A stretch of DNA of 64,000 nt, taken from NCBI RefSeq assembly GCF_010731895.1, contig NZ_AP022596.1, forward strand, positions 4,464,001-4,528,000, in the 5' to 3' direction. Below are positions 40,422-49,946 of this stretch, one piece after another. The position numbers and the translations under genes are program-made. Numbering within the stretch: position 1 is the stretch's first letter; every line of letters starts with the position of its first letter. This DNA is from Mycolicibacterium helvum. GTDB taxonomy: Bacteria > Actinomycetota > Actinomycetes > Mycobacteriales > Mycobacteriaceae. The notes beneath the pieces were generated by a model. That model ran no database searches. It saw only the letters and a list, made by a program, of their open reading frames with translations, and was not told where the DNA came from.

Positions 40422-41537
40422 CTACGGCGAGTCGGCCCAGAACGGCGGGCGTGCGCCGTGCTCGGCCGGGTGGGACTCGTTGGTCGTCGCCGTGGCCGAC
40501 CACGCGGTGCCTTCGCAGATCAGATCGTGCGGTAGCGGAATCTGGTCGGGCAGCAGCGGTCCGCCGGGTAACGCGTCGACAAGAGCCTGCACGGGGAACG
40601 GCGGAGCCAAAGCCGCGGTATCGGGAATGGTGGTGAGCGCGGCCGGTATCGAAGGGGCGGGCACTGGCGCGGCGGGAGCGGCAACCACGGGGACCGGGGC
40701 GCCGAGCGGGACCGGAACCGGCGGCACCACAACGGGTACGGCGGCCGCCGGAACAGGGGCCGCTGGGGTGATCGCGGCATCGGTGATCGGGGCGGCCAAT
40801 GGCACGGCGCCGGCATCCGGGATTGGTGCGGCGGCCACCGGTTCGGCGGCCGGTGCCGGCGCTGCGCTGGCCTCCGGAGTCAAGGAGAAGAGCTCTCCGG
40901 CCGGCATCGCGGGGGCCTCAGGCACGGCGGCCGCCGGCGCTGCCGGCGGCACAGCAGGTGTCGCGGCGGCTTCCACGGCCTGCGCTGCTTCTGAGATGGA
41001 CGGGGTGGGCGAGATATCGGCCACCGGAACAACATCGGCGACGGGTACGACGGGTGCCGGCGCGGCCGCCTCGACAGGAGCAATAGGGGGGACCGGGGCG
41101 GCGGCGGGAGCCGCAACGGGTGCGGCGGGAGCCGCAACGGGCGCGGCGGCGGGGACCGGGGCGGCAGGTACGGCGGGCACCACCACCGGAGCGGGCGCGA
41201 CCGGTACCGGCAGCGCCGCCACCGGGACGACAGGGACTGCAGCCGGCGCCAGGGCGCTGTCGGTGATCGGGGCGGCGGTCACCGGTACCGCCGCCGCGGG
41301 AGCCGCGACAGGAACCGGCGCAGCAGTGTCGGGCAGTGCTGCGCCGACGGCGGAGGCCGCGCTTCCCATCATGTCCGGCACCGCCGTCGGCGACGACGCG
41401 AATTGCTCGATGATGCTGCCGCAGGGCACACCCGGGCTCGGTTCGGCACCGGCGAGCGGACTGGAGATGCAGCTCAGCAAGATCATGGCAGCGCTGCCGA
41501 CCGACACGGCCGCCGGGCGGTGGATGTTCGATGACAC
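40422..41537 (-). CDS. Secreted Ala/Pro/Val-rich protein
   Basis: The GTG at 41537, preceded by GGGGAA, gives 371 aa. A signal peptide is visible (positively charged MSSNIHR, hydrophobic VSVGSAAMILLSCISSP, cleavage near LAGA-EP). Residues about 55-325 are low-complexity runs of Ala, Pro and Val (such as APVPAAAPVAAPAAPVA). The short C-terminal region has a Cys (PHDLICEGTAWSATA) that could pair with the N-terminal VPCGSII Cys. It resembles mycobacterial Pro/Ala-rich cell-envelope proteins. The opposite strand is also open over this stretch because of the codon pattern. The function is unknown. Confidence 0.72.
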   Translation of the reverse strand: MSSNIHRPAAVSVGSAAMILLSCISSPLAGAEPSPGVPCGSIIEQFASSPTAVPDMMGSAASAVGAALPDTAAPVPVAAPAAAVPVTAAPITDSALAPAAVPVVPVAALPVPVAPAPVVVPAVPAAPVPAAAPVAAPAAPVAAPAAAPVPPIAPVEAAAPAPVVPVADVVPVADISPTPSISEAAQAVEAAATPAVPPAAPAAAVPEAPAMPAGELFSLTPEASAAPAPAAEPVAAAPIPDAGAVPLAAPITDAAITPAAPVPAAAVPVVVPPVPVPLGAPVPVVAAPAAPVPAPSIPAALTTIPDTAALAPPFPVQALVDALPGGPLLPDQIPLPHDLICEGTAWSATATTNESHPAEHGARPPFWADSP

Positions 41538-41578
41538 GCTTCCCCGTCCGTGACGATCTTGATATGCCGAACAAGACG

Positions 41579-41634
41579 GTATCGGTTTGCGCGGTCAAAA
41601 CAAGATCGCGTCGATTCTTTTATGAAACCGATAC
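41579..41634. repeat. Long-spaced 10-bp inverted repeat upstream of the secreted protein gene
   Basis: GTATCGGTTT (41579-41588) and AAACCGATAC (41625-41634) are perfect complements, 36 bases apart, in the 207-base gap between the secreted-protein start and the tandem TetR stop. A related half site, ATCGGTT, is at about 41668. They may be two binding sites in opposite orientation for a regulator, possibly the TetR fusion encoded next door. Confidence 0.45.
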
Positions 41635-41744
41635 GCGGTGGAGTCGATCCGGTGATCAGACTCTGAATCGGTTGTGCGGCAATATCTTCAGTACGGTCTT
41701 GCGTGCTCGGTGACCGCGGTGCGCAGCGATGGCTCGGGTGAGCG

Positions 41745-43028
41745 TCACGTCACGACGACGCCGCGAAGCGTGGTGTCGCGCACGCACAACAGTGACGCGC
41801 GGGTGCCCAGCTCATGCAGGATGTTCTCGGGGATCCAGCCGACGCCGATCACCGAACGCGCCAGCAGATCGTTCGACGGGCTGTCGACGCTGATCTCTCC
41901 GGACTTGATCCCTTCGGCGAGAAGGCTTTTCATCTGTCGAATTCGTTTGGTGAACAACCAGCCGGGGTTGGGCGTGTTCGGGGGAGACTGGCGCATCCAG
42001 GCCAGCTGAATCCGGAATTCGTCGGCGAAACGATCCAAAGCATTGGTGTTGATCCAGCCCAATGCGTCCAGTTTCTCGATGATCGTGGAGTCCGCCCGCA
42101 GCACTTCAGACCATCCCATGGCGACCTTCTCACCGAAGGACTGCATGATCGAGGCCAGCAGTTGATCTTTCGATCCGATCAAACGGTAGACGGTGCCGGT
42201 GCCCATTCCCGCCGCCGATGCGATGTCACGAACGGTCGTGACCTCGTAGCCCTTCTTGCCGAATTCTGTTCTGGCGACCGCCCGTACGTGGGCGGCCTTG
42301 TCATCAAGCTCAGCGTCCGCGTCGTCGGTCCACGACCGGACAACCGCGTCGGCGGCCAGGAAAGCCGCCGATCGATCCAACTGTTCGTCGCTGGGAGGGA
42401 CGGTGGCGAGGCCTTCGAGAAGGATCTGGCACAGCAGGACTGCCGACTTGTCCGGCCCGGCGTTGCCGCGCATAACGTCGAGCCCGATTTGCAGCATTGT
42501 CTGCACGATCCGGTCGGCCAGCACAGCCAGGTCGACATCGGTTCGCAGGTATCCGCTCCACCGCGCCGCCCGCAGCGTCTCCAACATCGACTGGATCAAT
42601 GCGGTCGGACGGCGCGCGGCCAGGGCGGTCAGTTCGTGATTGGAGCTTAGGCCTTCATAGAACGACATCTGCAAGGCGGCACGATGGGTGATCGCGCAAT
42701 GCGCGATCGCCGTGGACAACTCGGCGATCTGATCGAAGGCGGGATGGAACTCGGGGTCGTTCAGCCTGGTCTGCGCCTCATTGGCAATGCGATCGAGATC
42801 CTCGTGGTAGCGCCGCAGCAGCTCGACGAGGATCGCTTCCTTCGAGTCGAAGTGATGGTAGAGGCTGCCGGGGAGAATGCCTGCCGCGTCGGCGATTTCC
42901 TGCAGGGAGGTGCGCAGACCTGAGGTGGCAATGGCCGCCGCGGCCGTCTGCAGAATCTCGGTTCGCCTGCTGCCGTCGTCGTAGGCATGGCCGGTGCGCG
43001 GTTTCGGCGTCATACCCGAACGCCCCAC
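41745..43028 (-). CDS. Double TetR-domain regulator (tandem fusion)
   Basis: The 427-aa product (or 422 aa from an ATG at 43013) contains two complete TetR units in a row. The first helix-turn-helix is at 40-60 (TSLQEIADAAGILPGSLYHH) and the second at 264-283 (TTVRDIASAAGMGTGTVYRL), each followed by a helical ligand domain. TetR proteins are usually about 200 aa and dimerise; here one chain could form an internal pseudo-dimer. It lies upstream of, and on the same strand as, the secreted protein gene. The target may be that gene or its own promoter. The ligand is unknown. Confidence 0.88.
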   Translation of the reverse strand: MGRSGMTPKPRTGHAYDDGSRRTEILQTAAAAIATSGLRTSLQEIADAAGILPGSLYHHFDSKEAILVELLRRYHEDLDRIANEAQTRLNDPEFHPAFDQIAELSTAIAHCAITHRAALQMSFYEGLSSNHELTALAARRPTALIQSMLETLRAARWSGYLRTDVDLAVLADRIVQTMLQIGLDVMRGNAGPDKSAVLLCQILLEGLATVPPSDEQLDRSAAFLAADAVVRSWTDDADAELDDKAAHVRAVARTEFGKKGYEVTTVRDIASAAGMGTGTVYRLIGSKDQLLASIMQSFGEKVAMGWSEVLRADSTIIEKLDALGWINTNALDRFADEFRIQLAWMRQSPPNTPNPGWLFTKRIRQMKSLLAEGIKSGEISVDSPSNDLLARSVIGVGWIPENILHELGTRASLLCVRDTTLRGVVVT

Positions 43029-43169
43029 GACTCCTCCAACCGCTGAACCCTGGTACCCGGCTGACCCGATATTTGGCAGACGCTATCAGAAGCCTGGATG
43101 GCCAAGGGGCCCTTCACCTGCGAATGTCGGTCGTCAGCGATGGCTAATGGAAGAGCCGTTTGGTAAACG

Positions 43170-44300
43170 TCAGGTGTTGTCGGCGTTACTGCGCGGGAAG
43201 CCGCCGCCCTGGGGGAAGAGCGGGAAGACCACGTCGTCCAGCTTCTCGGCGTCGCCGGCGGTGCGGTTGACCGTTGCGCCCCAGATGTTTCCGTCCGGTG
43301 CCACTTGCAGCGCCCAGGCGTGGCCGTGGGTGTCCTGGCGCACCACCTCAGGCTCGCCGGTCACCGCGCCGGTTCCCTGCGCGAGTCGAACCGCCACGGT
43401 TTGCTTGGCATTGACCAGGTTCACCAGCACCGTGCCGTCCAGCGCAGCGCATCCCGCTACCCCGGGCTTGTCCGGCCATGTCCACACGGTGGTGGTCTTC
43501 GCGTCGGGTGAGATGCGTTGTAGGCGATCACCGGCGGCGCTGCGGTCGGTGATGTAGAGCGACTTGTCGGTGGGGTCGATGCACATGCCACCCGCGGGGC
43601 CCATCCCCGATAGTGCGGTGGTCGGCGGCGCCGGGTGCACGGTGGTGGGCTGCTCAAGGCGGATCACCTTGCCCGCCAACGACTTCGGATCTGCCGCCAG
43701 CGCAGGATTGCCGGCGTCACCGGTCTGGACGACCAGCGTTGTCGGGCTGGTGAAGATCAGCGAGCCGGAATTACCGGTGACGCCCTTGGGGATACCGGTC
43801 AGGATGGGCTTGGGGATGTCGCCGTCGGCCACCCGGATCACCTGGTTGTCGGTGGGCGTGCTGATGTAGGCGTACATCAGGCGGTCCTGTGAGTAGGTGG
43901 GGGACAGCACGATGTCCATCAGCCCGCCGTCGCCGCTCGGGTCGACCGGGATCACGGTGTGGATCTTCGGCTCGGCGCTGACGGACACGTCCTTCACGGC
44001 GCCGGTCGTCCGTTCGGCCACCAGGGCGGTCTTGCTGTCGGGACCCATGATCAGTCCGCTGGTGCTCTCCAGGCAGCCCTGCATGACGCCGGGCGCGGGG
44101 CAGGCCTTGGGGAACGGCTTGGGCGGCAACGGCGGCGGCGGTGGCGGGGTCGAGCTCGGTCCCGGCGCCAGCTGGGGGGCGGTGGTGTACGGCTGCGAGA
44201 TGTCGTTGTTGAACTTCGCGCAACCTGCGGAGGACCCTGCCACGACCGTCGTTGCACAAAACACGGCCAGCACCCCACGGACCGACCGGCGTACCTGCAT
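43170..44300 (-). CDS. lppZ: Lipoprotein LppZ, PQQ-dependent sugar dehydrogenase-like propeller
   Basis: From the ATG at 44300 the 376-aa product has a signal peptide ending in GSSAGC, a slightly unusual lipobox with Ser at -3, followed by a Pro-rich linker (SSTPPPPPPLPPKPFPKACP). The rest is a six-bladed glucose/sorbosone dehydrogenase-type propeller (SGLIMGPDSKTALVAERTTG, SGMGPAGGMCIDPTDKSLY, HGHAWALQVAPDGNIWGATV). It is a cell-surface lipoprotein in M. tuberculosis (Rv3006); no substrate is known. It diverges from the DoxX gene across 135 bases. Confidence 0.87.
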   Translation of the reverse strand: MQVRRSVRGVLAVFCATTVVAGSSAGCAKFNNDISQPYTTAPQLAPGPSSTPPPPPPLPPKPFPKACPAPGVMQGCLESTSGLIMGPDSKTALVAERTTGAVKDVSVSAEPKIHTVIPVDPSGDGGLMDIVLSPTYSQDRLMYAYISTPTDNQVIRVADGDIPKPILTGIPKGVTGNSGSLIFTSPTTLVVQTGDAGNPALAADPKSLAGKVIRLEQPTTVHPAPPTTALSGMGPAGGMCIDPTDKSLYITDRSAAGDRLQRISPDAKTTTVWTWPDKPGVAGCAALDGTVLVNLVNAKQTVAVRLAQGTGAVTGEPEVVRQDTHGHAWALQVAPDGNIWGATVNRTAGDAEKLDDVVFPLFPQGGGFPRSNADNT

Positions 44301-44435
44301 GCCCGCCAGGTTACGGATAGCGCGCCGATGTTCGCCACGACGGTCCATGCTCGGCGCAAAATCCAGGCAATATTGCCCGGTAGAAGCGCCGCTCAAATCC
44401 CCGATTTGCGGCGATCTGCACCTACTCTGACTTTC

Positions 44436-45269
44436 GTGACGAGTCAAGGCCCCGATCCGCATTGGCAGCGACCCGACGACTCCTCGGCTCGGCCGGCGTC
44501 GGCCCAGCTAGTCGACCCCGAAGACGATCTGCCCTCGGCCACCTACGGTGGCGATTTCGAGACCACGACGATTCCCCACTACGGCTCGGGACTGCCGGGC
44601 TCGGCGCCGTCGACGGGATACGGCTTGCTGCACGATCCTGAACCGTTGCCGTACGTACAGCCGCATATCGATCCGACTCCGTCGCAGGCCACTCCGATGG
44701 AGATCGAGCCCATCGACGCCGAGGAACGCGCGAAGGCCGCGGGTCGCAGGGGCACCCAGGATCTGGGTCTGCTGCTATTGCGGGTCGTCTTCGGTGCGAT
44801 ATTCATCGGTCACGGACTGCAGAAGGCGTTCGGCTGGTGGGGCGGCCAGGGCCTTGACGGTTTCAAGACCGCGCTGGCCGAGGCCGGATACCAGCATGCC
44901 GGCGTGCTGACCTATGTCGGTGCCGGCGCCCAGATCCTGGTCGGTGTCCTGCTGATACTCGGCCTGTTCACACCACTGGCCGCCGCCGGTGGAGTGGCCT
45001 ACCTGGTGAACAGTCTGCTGACGATCGTCTCGGCCCAGCGCCAGGACGGCTATCTCGCGGTCTTCGGCCCCGACGGTATCGAATACCTGCTGGTGCTGAT
45101 CGCGGCGGCCTCCGCGGTCATTCTGGTCGGCCCGGGCCGCTACGGATTCGACGGCGGACGAGGCTGGGCCCGTCGTCCGTTCATCGGCTCGTTCATCGCG
45201 CTGCTACTCGGTATCGGCGGCGGCATCGCGGCGTGGTTCTTCCTGCACGGGAACAACCCGCTGGCATAG
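44436..45269 (+). CDS. DoxX-family membrane protein (Rv3005c-like)
   Basis: The GTG at 44436 gives 277 aa. The first 105 residues are soluble and acidic. The C-terminal half is a four-helix DoxX membrane domain (DLGLLLLRVVFGAIFIGHGL, GAGAQILVGVLLILGLFTPL, YLLVLIAAASAVILVGPG, IALLLGIGGGIAAWFFL). In M. tuberculosis the DoxX protein works with SodA and SseA in a membrane oxidoreductase complex that protects against oxidative stress. The gene order lppZ - doxX - cfp6 matches. It converges on cfp6 across 21 bases. Confidence 0.88.
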   Translation: MTSQGPDPHWQRPDDSSARPASAQLVDPEDDLPSATYGGDFETTTIPHYGSGLPGSAPSTGYGLLHDPEPLPYVQPHIDPTPSQATPMEIEPIDAEERAKAAGRRGTQDLGLLLLRVVFGAIFIGHGLQKAFGWWGGQGLDGFKTALAEAGYQHAGVLTYVGAGAQILVGVLLILGLFTPLAAAGGVAYLVNSLLTIVSAQRQDGYLAVFGPDGIEYLLVLIAAASAVILVGPGRYGFDGGRGWARRPFIGSFIALLLGIGGGIAAWFFLHGNNPLA

Positions 45270-45290
45270 CCGCCCATTCGTAGGGCCCGG

Positions 45291-45695
45291 TTACTCGTAA
45301 GGATTGGGCACCCGTCCGCCGCTGGCCGCGGACAGCAGCGGCAGCGTCGCGAACGTGACGGCGGGCAGCAGCACTTCCGAATCGTCGCGCAGTCGTGCCC
45401 GCGCCCACGAACTGCGGTCGAAACGCAGGCCGTCGACCTCGTCCCAGCTCACCGTGCGGCTGCTCAACAGGGTGCGCGCGGTCAGCGTCTCCAGGTCGGC
45501 CACCGTGCGGAACCGCACGATCGCGTACGAGGCCACGACGGGGAGCACCATGAACACCGCGCCCCAGGTGGGGAACATGGTGATCATCACCAACAGGCAC
45601 AGAGCCAGGAACCCCGAGGCGAAATGCGCCATCGGCGACATGCGGATCACGACGGGCTTGGCGGTGGATGCATCAGGTGTGCGACGCGAGGACAT
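45291..45695 (-). CDS. cfp6: PH-domain membrane protein, CFP-6-like
   Basis: The 134-aa product has two hydrophobic segments (FASGFLALCLLVMITMF and WGAVFMVLPVVASYAIV). A bacterial PH-like domain follows (RFRTVADLETLTARTLLSSR, VSWDEVDGLRFDR). It corresponds to the low-molecular-weight antigen CFP-6 (Rv3004). The ATG at 45695 was chosen because upstream residues look antisense to the ilvB leader. It diverges from the ilvB leader region. The function is unknown. Confidence 0.82.
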   Translation of the reverse strand: MSSRRTPDASTAKPVVIRMSPMAHFASGFLALCLLVMITMFPTWGAVFMVLPVVASYAIVRFRTVADLETLTARTLLSSRTVSWDEVDGLRFDRSSWARARLRDDSEVLLPAVTFATLPLLSAASGGRVPNPYE

Positions 45696-45733
45696 GGCTG
45701 AATCATTCCACCACCAGCGAGGCGGACCGGGAT

Positions 45734-45763
45734 TTGACGCTTGACCTGTACGGAGGCTACGGT
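45734..45763 (+). promoter_or_regulatory. Candidate ilvB promoter (TTGACG - 18 bp - TACGGT)
   Basis: TTGACG at 45734-45739 and TACGGT at 45758-45763 are spaced 18 bases, close to SigA consensus. Transcription would start at about 45770-45772, at or next to the ATG of the leader peptide. The leader may therefore be translated from a leaderless end. Confidence 0.6.
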
Positions 45764-45771
45764 CGCAGGTT

Positions 45772-45840
45772 ATGAACGGCGGAATGCTCGTAGTAATTGG
45801 CCAGCGCGTTGGTGCCGCGCTTGCCCCGACCCGGGCATAG
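45772..45840 (+). CDS. ilvB leader peptide (attenuation)
   Basis: The 22-residue ORF MNGGMLVVIGQRVGAALAPT-RA contains the run Leu-Val-Val-Ile at codons 6-9, plus Val13 and Leu17, the three branched-chain amino acids. It is followed 20 bases later by a hairpin with a U-tract and then ilvB. Stalling at these codons when branched-chain aminoacyl-tRNAs are scarce would prevent termination. Such ilv leaders are known in actinobacteria. A second pairing, GCGCGTTGG (45804-45812) with CCAGCGCGC (45850-45858), may compete. Confidence 0.8.
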   Translation: MNGGMLVVIGQRVGAALAPTRA

Positions 45841-45859
45841 CCACACGCACCAGCGCGCA

Positions 45860-45897
45860 ACCCTCGTACAGCCGCCGAAGCTGACGGGGGTTTTTTC
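45860..45897 (+). terminator. Attenuator terminator before ilvB
   Basis: ACCCTCGT (45860-45867) pairs with ACGGGGGT (45884-45891), with one G-U pair, and is followed by TTTTTTCTT. It lies between the leader peptide stop and ilvB, as expected for transcription attenuation. Confidence 0.78.
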
Positions 45898-45936
45898 TTG
45901 CCCGAAGAAATGAACAGGACCGAAAAGGACGACATT

Positions 45937-47826
45937 GTGAGCGCACCCACCACGCGACCGCCCGAGCCAACGGCGCACGCCGACGCCCCAGGCGCAGCAC
46001 GCACCGCCGCCAAGAGCGGCCCGACCGCAGCCAAGCGCGTCGCCCCGCAGCAGCTCACGGGCGCCCAGGCAGTAGTCCGCTCGCTGGAGGAACTCGGCGT
46101 CGACACCATTTTCGGGATCCCGGGTGGGGCGGTGCTGCCGGTCTACGACCCGCTGTTCGATTCGCAGAAACTGCGTCACGTCCTGGTCCGCCACGAGCAG
46201 GGCGCCGGGCACGCGGCTAGCGGCTATGCCCACGCCACCGGCAAGGTCGGCGTGATGATGGCCACTTCGGGCCCCGGCGCCACCAACCTGGTGACCCCGC
46301 TGGCCGACGCGCAGATGGACTCCATCCCGGTGGTCGCCATCACCGGGCAGGTCGGTCGCGCTCTGATCGGCACCGATGCCTTCCAGGAAGCCGACATTTC
46401 CGGCATCACGATGCCGATCACCAAGCACAATTTCCTGGTGCGTAACGGCGACGACATCGCTCGGGTGATCGCCGAGGCGTTCCACATCGCATCCACCGGG
46501 CGTCCCGGGGCTGTCCTCGTTGACATCCCCAAGGACATCCTGCAGGGACAGTGCACCTTCGCGTGGCCGCCGCAGATCGACCTGCCCGGCTATAAACCCA
46601 ACACCAAGCCGCACAGCCGTCAGATCCGGGAGGCCGCCAGGCTGATCGCCGCGGCGCGCAAGCCGGTGCTCTACGTCGGTGGCGGCGTGATCCGCGGTGA
46701 TGCCACCGACGAGTTGCTGGATCTGGCCGAGCTGACCGGGATTCCGGTGGTCACCACGCTGATGGCGCGCGGCGCCTTCCCCGACAGCCACCCGCAGAAC
46801 CTGGGTATGCCGGGCATGCATGGCACCGTCGCCGCCGTGGCTGCGCTGCAAAAGAGCGACCTGCTCATCGCACTGGGTGCGCGGTTCGACGACCGGGTGA
46901 CTGGCAAGCTGGAGTCGTTTGCCCCTGAGGCCAAGGTGATCCACGTCGACATCGACCCGGCCGAGATCGGCAAGAACCGCAACGCCGACGTGCCGATCGT
47001 GGGTGACGTCAAGCTGGCGATCACGGAACTGACGGAGTCCCTGCGCAAGACGGTCGGAGGGCAGGACCCGGGAAGCCGGACGGGTACGCCGCGGGCGAAC
47101 CAGGACAGCTGGTGGGAATACCTCTCGGGCATCCGGGCCACCTACCCGTTGAGCTACGACCCGCAGCACGACGGCAGCCTCAGCCCGGAGTACGTCATCT
47201 CCCAGCTGGGCAAGATCGCCGGGCCGGACGCCATCTACGTCGCCGGCGTGGGACAGCACCAGATGTGGGCCGCACAATTCGTCTCCTACGAAAAGCCGCG
47301 CACCTGGCTGAATTCCGGCGGTCTGGGCACCATGGGCTTCGCCGTCCCGGCGGCCATGGGCGCCAAGATGGCCCGGCCGGACGCCGAGGTGTGGGCGATC
47401 GACGGAGACGGCTGCTTCCAGATGACCAATCAGGAGCTGGCCACCTGCGCGGTCGAAGGGGTGCCGATCAAGGTCGCGTTGATCAACAACGGCAACTTGG
47501 GCATGGTGCGCCAGTGGCAGACGCTGTTCTACGAAGAGCGGTACAGCCAAACGGATCTGGCCACCCACAGCCGTCGAATCCCGGACTTCGTCAAGCTGGC
47601 CGAGGCCTACGGATGCGTCGGATTGCGTTGTGAGCGTGAAGAAGACGTGATCGACGTGATCAACCAGGCCCGGGCGATCAACGATCGGCCGGTGGTGATC
47701 GACTTCATCGTCGGCGCCGATGCCCAGGTGTGGCCGATGGTGGCCGCGGGTTGCGGTAATGACGAGATCATGGCGGCCCGCAATATCCGCCCGCTGTTCG
47801 ACGACAACGATGAAGGTCGCGCCTGA
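45937..47826 (+). CDS. ilvB: Acetolactate synthase large subunit
   Basis: The 629-aa product starts with GTG ([14 protein letters not shown]), matching the N-terminus of mycobacterial IlvB1; an ATG 13 codons upstream would lie within the attenuator region. It has the catalytic Glu region [17 protein letters not shown] and the TPP-binding motif [15 protein letters not shown]...[12 protein letters not shown]. It condenses pyruvate to acetolactate for valine and leucine, or with 2-oxobutyrate for isoleucine. ilvN follows with a 1-base overlap (TGATG). Expression is probably attenuated by the leader. Confidence 0.96.
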   Translation: MSAPTTRPPEPTAHADAPGAARTAAKSGPTAAKRVAPQQLTGAQAVVRSLEELGVDTIFGIPGGAVLPVYDPLFDSQKLRHVLVRHEQGAGHAASGYAHATGKVGVMMATSGPGATNLVTPLADAQMDSIPVVAITGQVGRALIGTDAFQEADISGITMPITKHNFLVRNGDDIARVIAEAFHIASTGRPGAVLVDIPKDILQGQCTFAWPPQIDLPGYKPNTKPHSRQIREAARLIAAARKPVLYVGGGVIRGDATDELLDLAELTGIPVVTTLMARGAFPDSHPQNLGMPGMHGTVAAVAALQKSDLLIALGARFDDRVTGKLESFAPEAKVIHVDIDPAEIGKNRNADVPIVGDVKLAITELTESLRKTVGGQDPGSRTGTPRANQDSWWEYLSGIRATYPLSYDPQHDGSLSPEYVISQLGKIAGPDAIYVAGVGQHQMWAAQFVSYEKPRTWLNSGGLGTMGFAVPAAMGAKMARPDAEVWAIDGDGCFQMTNQELATCAVEGVPIKVALINNGNLGMVRQWQTLFYEERYSQTDLATHSRRIPDFVKLAEAYGCVGLRCEREEDVIDVINQARAINDRPVVIDFIVGADAQVWPMVAAGCGNDEIMAARNIRPLFDDNDEGRA

Positions 47827-48338
47827 TGGCCGGCAACACTGTCACCCACACCCTTTCGGTGCTCGTCGAAGACAAGCCCGGCGTGCTGGCGCGCGTCGCG
47901 GCCCTGTTCTCCCGGCGCGGCTTCAACATCGAGTCGCTGGCTGTCGGCGCCACCGAGCAGAAGAACATGTCGCGGATGACGATCGTGGTCACCGCCGAAG
48001 AGACGCCGCTCGAACAGATCACCAAGCAGCTCAACAAGCTGATCAACGTGATCAAGATCGTCGAGCAGGACGGCGACAACTTCGTGGCGCGGGAGCTGGC
48101 GCTGATCAAGGTTCGTGCCGACGCCGGCACCCGCAGCCAGGTGATCGAAGCGGTGAACCTGTTCCGGGCCAAGGTGATCGACGTGTCCACCGAGTCGCTG
48201 ACCGTCGAGGCCACCGGGACCCCGGAGAAGCTCGAGGCGCTGCTGCGGGTGCTCGAGCCCTACGGCATCCGGGAGATCGTGCAGTCTGGCGTGGTGGCAC
48301 TGTCGCGCGGACCGCGCGGGATGACGAACAGCAAGTAA
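47826..48338 (+). CDS. ilvN: Acetolactate synthase regulatory subunit
   Basis: The 170-aa protein has the ACT domain THTLSVLVEDKPGVLARVAA, FSRRGFNIESLAVGATE, and the C-terminal ALS-SS domain (LFRAKVIDVSTESLTVEATG). It binds valine and makes IlvB sensitive to feedback inhibition. The ATG overlaps the ilvB stop by one base. ilvC follows after 36 bases. Confidence 0.96.
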   Translation: MAGNTVTHTLSVLVEDKPGVLARVAALFSRRGFNIESLAVGATEQKNMSRMTIVVTAEETPLEQITKQLNKLINVIKIVEQDGDNFVARELALIKVRADAGTRSQVIEAVNLFRAKVIDVSTESLTVEATGTPEKLEALLRVLEPYGIREIVQSGVVALSRGPRGMTNSK

Positions 48339-49397
<1,059 letters not shown>

Positions 49398-49403
49398 CAA
49401 GTC

Positions 49404-49450
49404 ATTTCGGCGCGCTAATCGTCGCTCAGCGACGCTTAGCGCGCCGAAAT
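49404..49450 (+). terminator. Large perfect hairpin after ilvC
   Basis: ATTTCGGCGCGCTAA (49404-49418) and TTAGCGCGCCGAAAT (49436-49450) are exact 15-bp complements. An inner CGTCGC/GCGACG stem gives more than 20 bp in total. It has no U-tract but sits 7 bases after the ilvC stop and could terminate in either direction. Confidence 0.75.
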
Positions 49451-49542
49451 CGCGTTCAGGGGCCTGAGCTCGCCGCAAGACGGGGTACTCCACCGTGTGC
49501 AACGGTTCACGACATTCACTGCAACGGCGAAGGAGTTCGGCA

Positions 49543-49929
49543 ATGACAACGTCCAGAGGTAGCGCACTCGGTGCGCTGATGGTGGGTGCGCTGGGCGTCG
49601 GTGCTCTGGGAGCCGCGGCCTTCGTATCGATGCCGACTGCTTCGGCCGCGCCCTGCAGCGCCAGCGGGCTGGCCACCACGTCCAGTGGCGTGCTGGCCGC
49701 CGCCGGCGGATACCTGGCCAACCATCCCGGCGCCGACGATGTGCTGACCGCCGCCGCCAGTCAGTCAGCCGAGGACGCGAGGGCCTCGGTGCGGTCATAT
49801 TTCATCGGGCATCCCGGTGAGCTGATCGACTTGCAGAACATCGCGGGCCCGCTGCGGGATCTGCGCAACCAGTGCGGAGTGGCCATCTCCCCGGGTCAGC
49901 TCGCGCTGCTATTCGAGCAGGTTTCCTAG
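49543..49929 (+). CDS. Secreted hemophore-like (MHB/Rv0203-type) protein
   Basis: The 128-aa product (ATG at 49543, AAGGAG just upstream) has a clear signal peptide (GALMVGALGVGALGAAAFV, cleavage near ASA-AP). The mature part starts with a Cys, ends with NQCG, and contains YLANHPGADDVLTAA and VRSYFIGHPGELIDLQNIAG. The two-Cys, Y..HP pattern is that of the mycobacterial haem-binding family (Rv0203). It may bind haem outside the cell. The haem-ligand Tyr is plausible but not proven. It converges on the oxidoreductase gene. Confidence 0.8.
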   Translation: MTTSRGSALGALMVGALGVGALGAAAFVSMPTASAAPCSASGLATTSSGVLAAAGGYLANHPGADDVLTAAASQSAEDARASVRSYFIGHPGELIDLQNIAGPLRDLRNQCGVAISPGQLALLFEQVS

Positions 49930-49946
49930 AACTAGGGCGCGGAAGG

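Noticed and set aside
40396..41553. Plus-strand Gly/Ala/Thr-rich frame of 385 codons, looking like a PE_PGRS-type protein
   Set aside because: The opposite strand has a signal peptide, start codon and ribosome site; the plus frame has none and arises from reading A/P/V codons backwards.
45757..47568. Minus-strand frame of 603 codons over ilvB and its leader
   Set aside because: Antisense to ilvB; composition typical of third-position GC bias.
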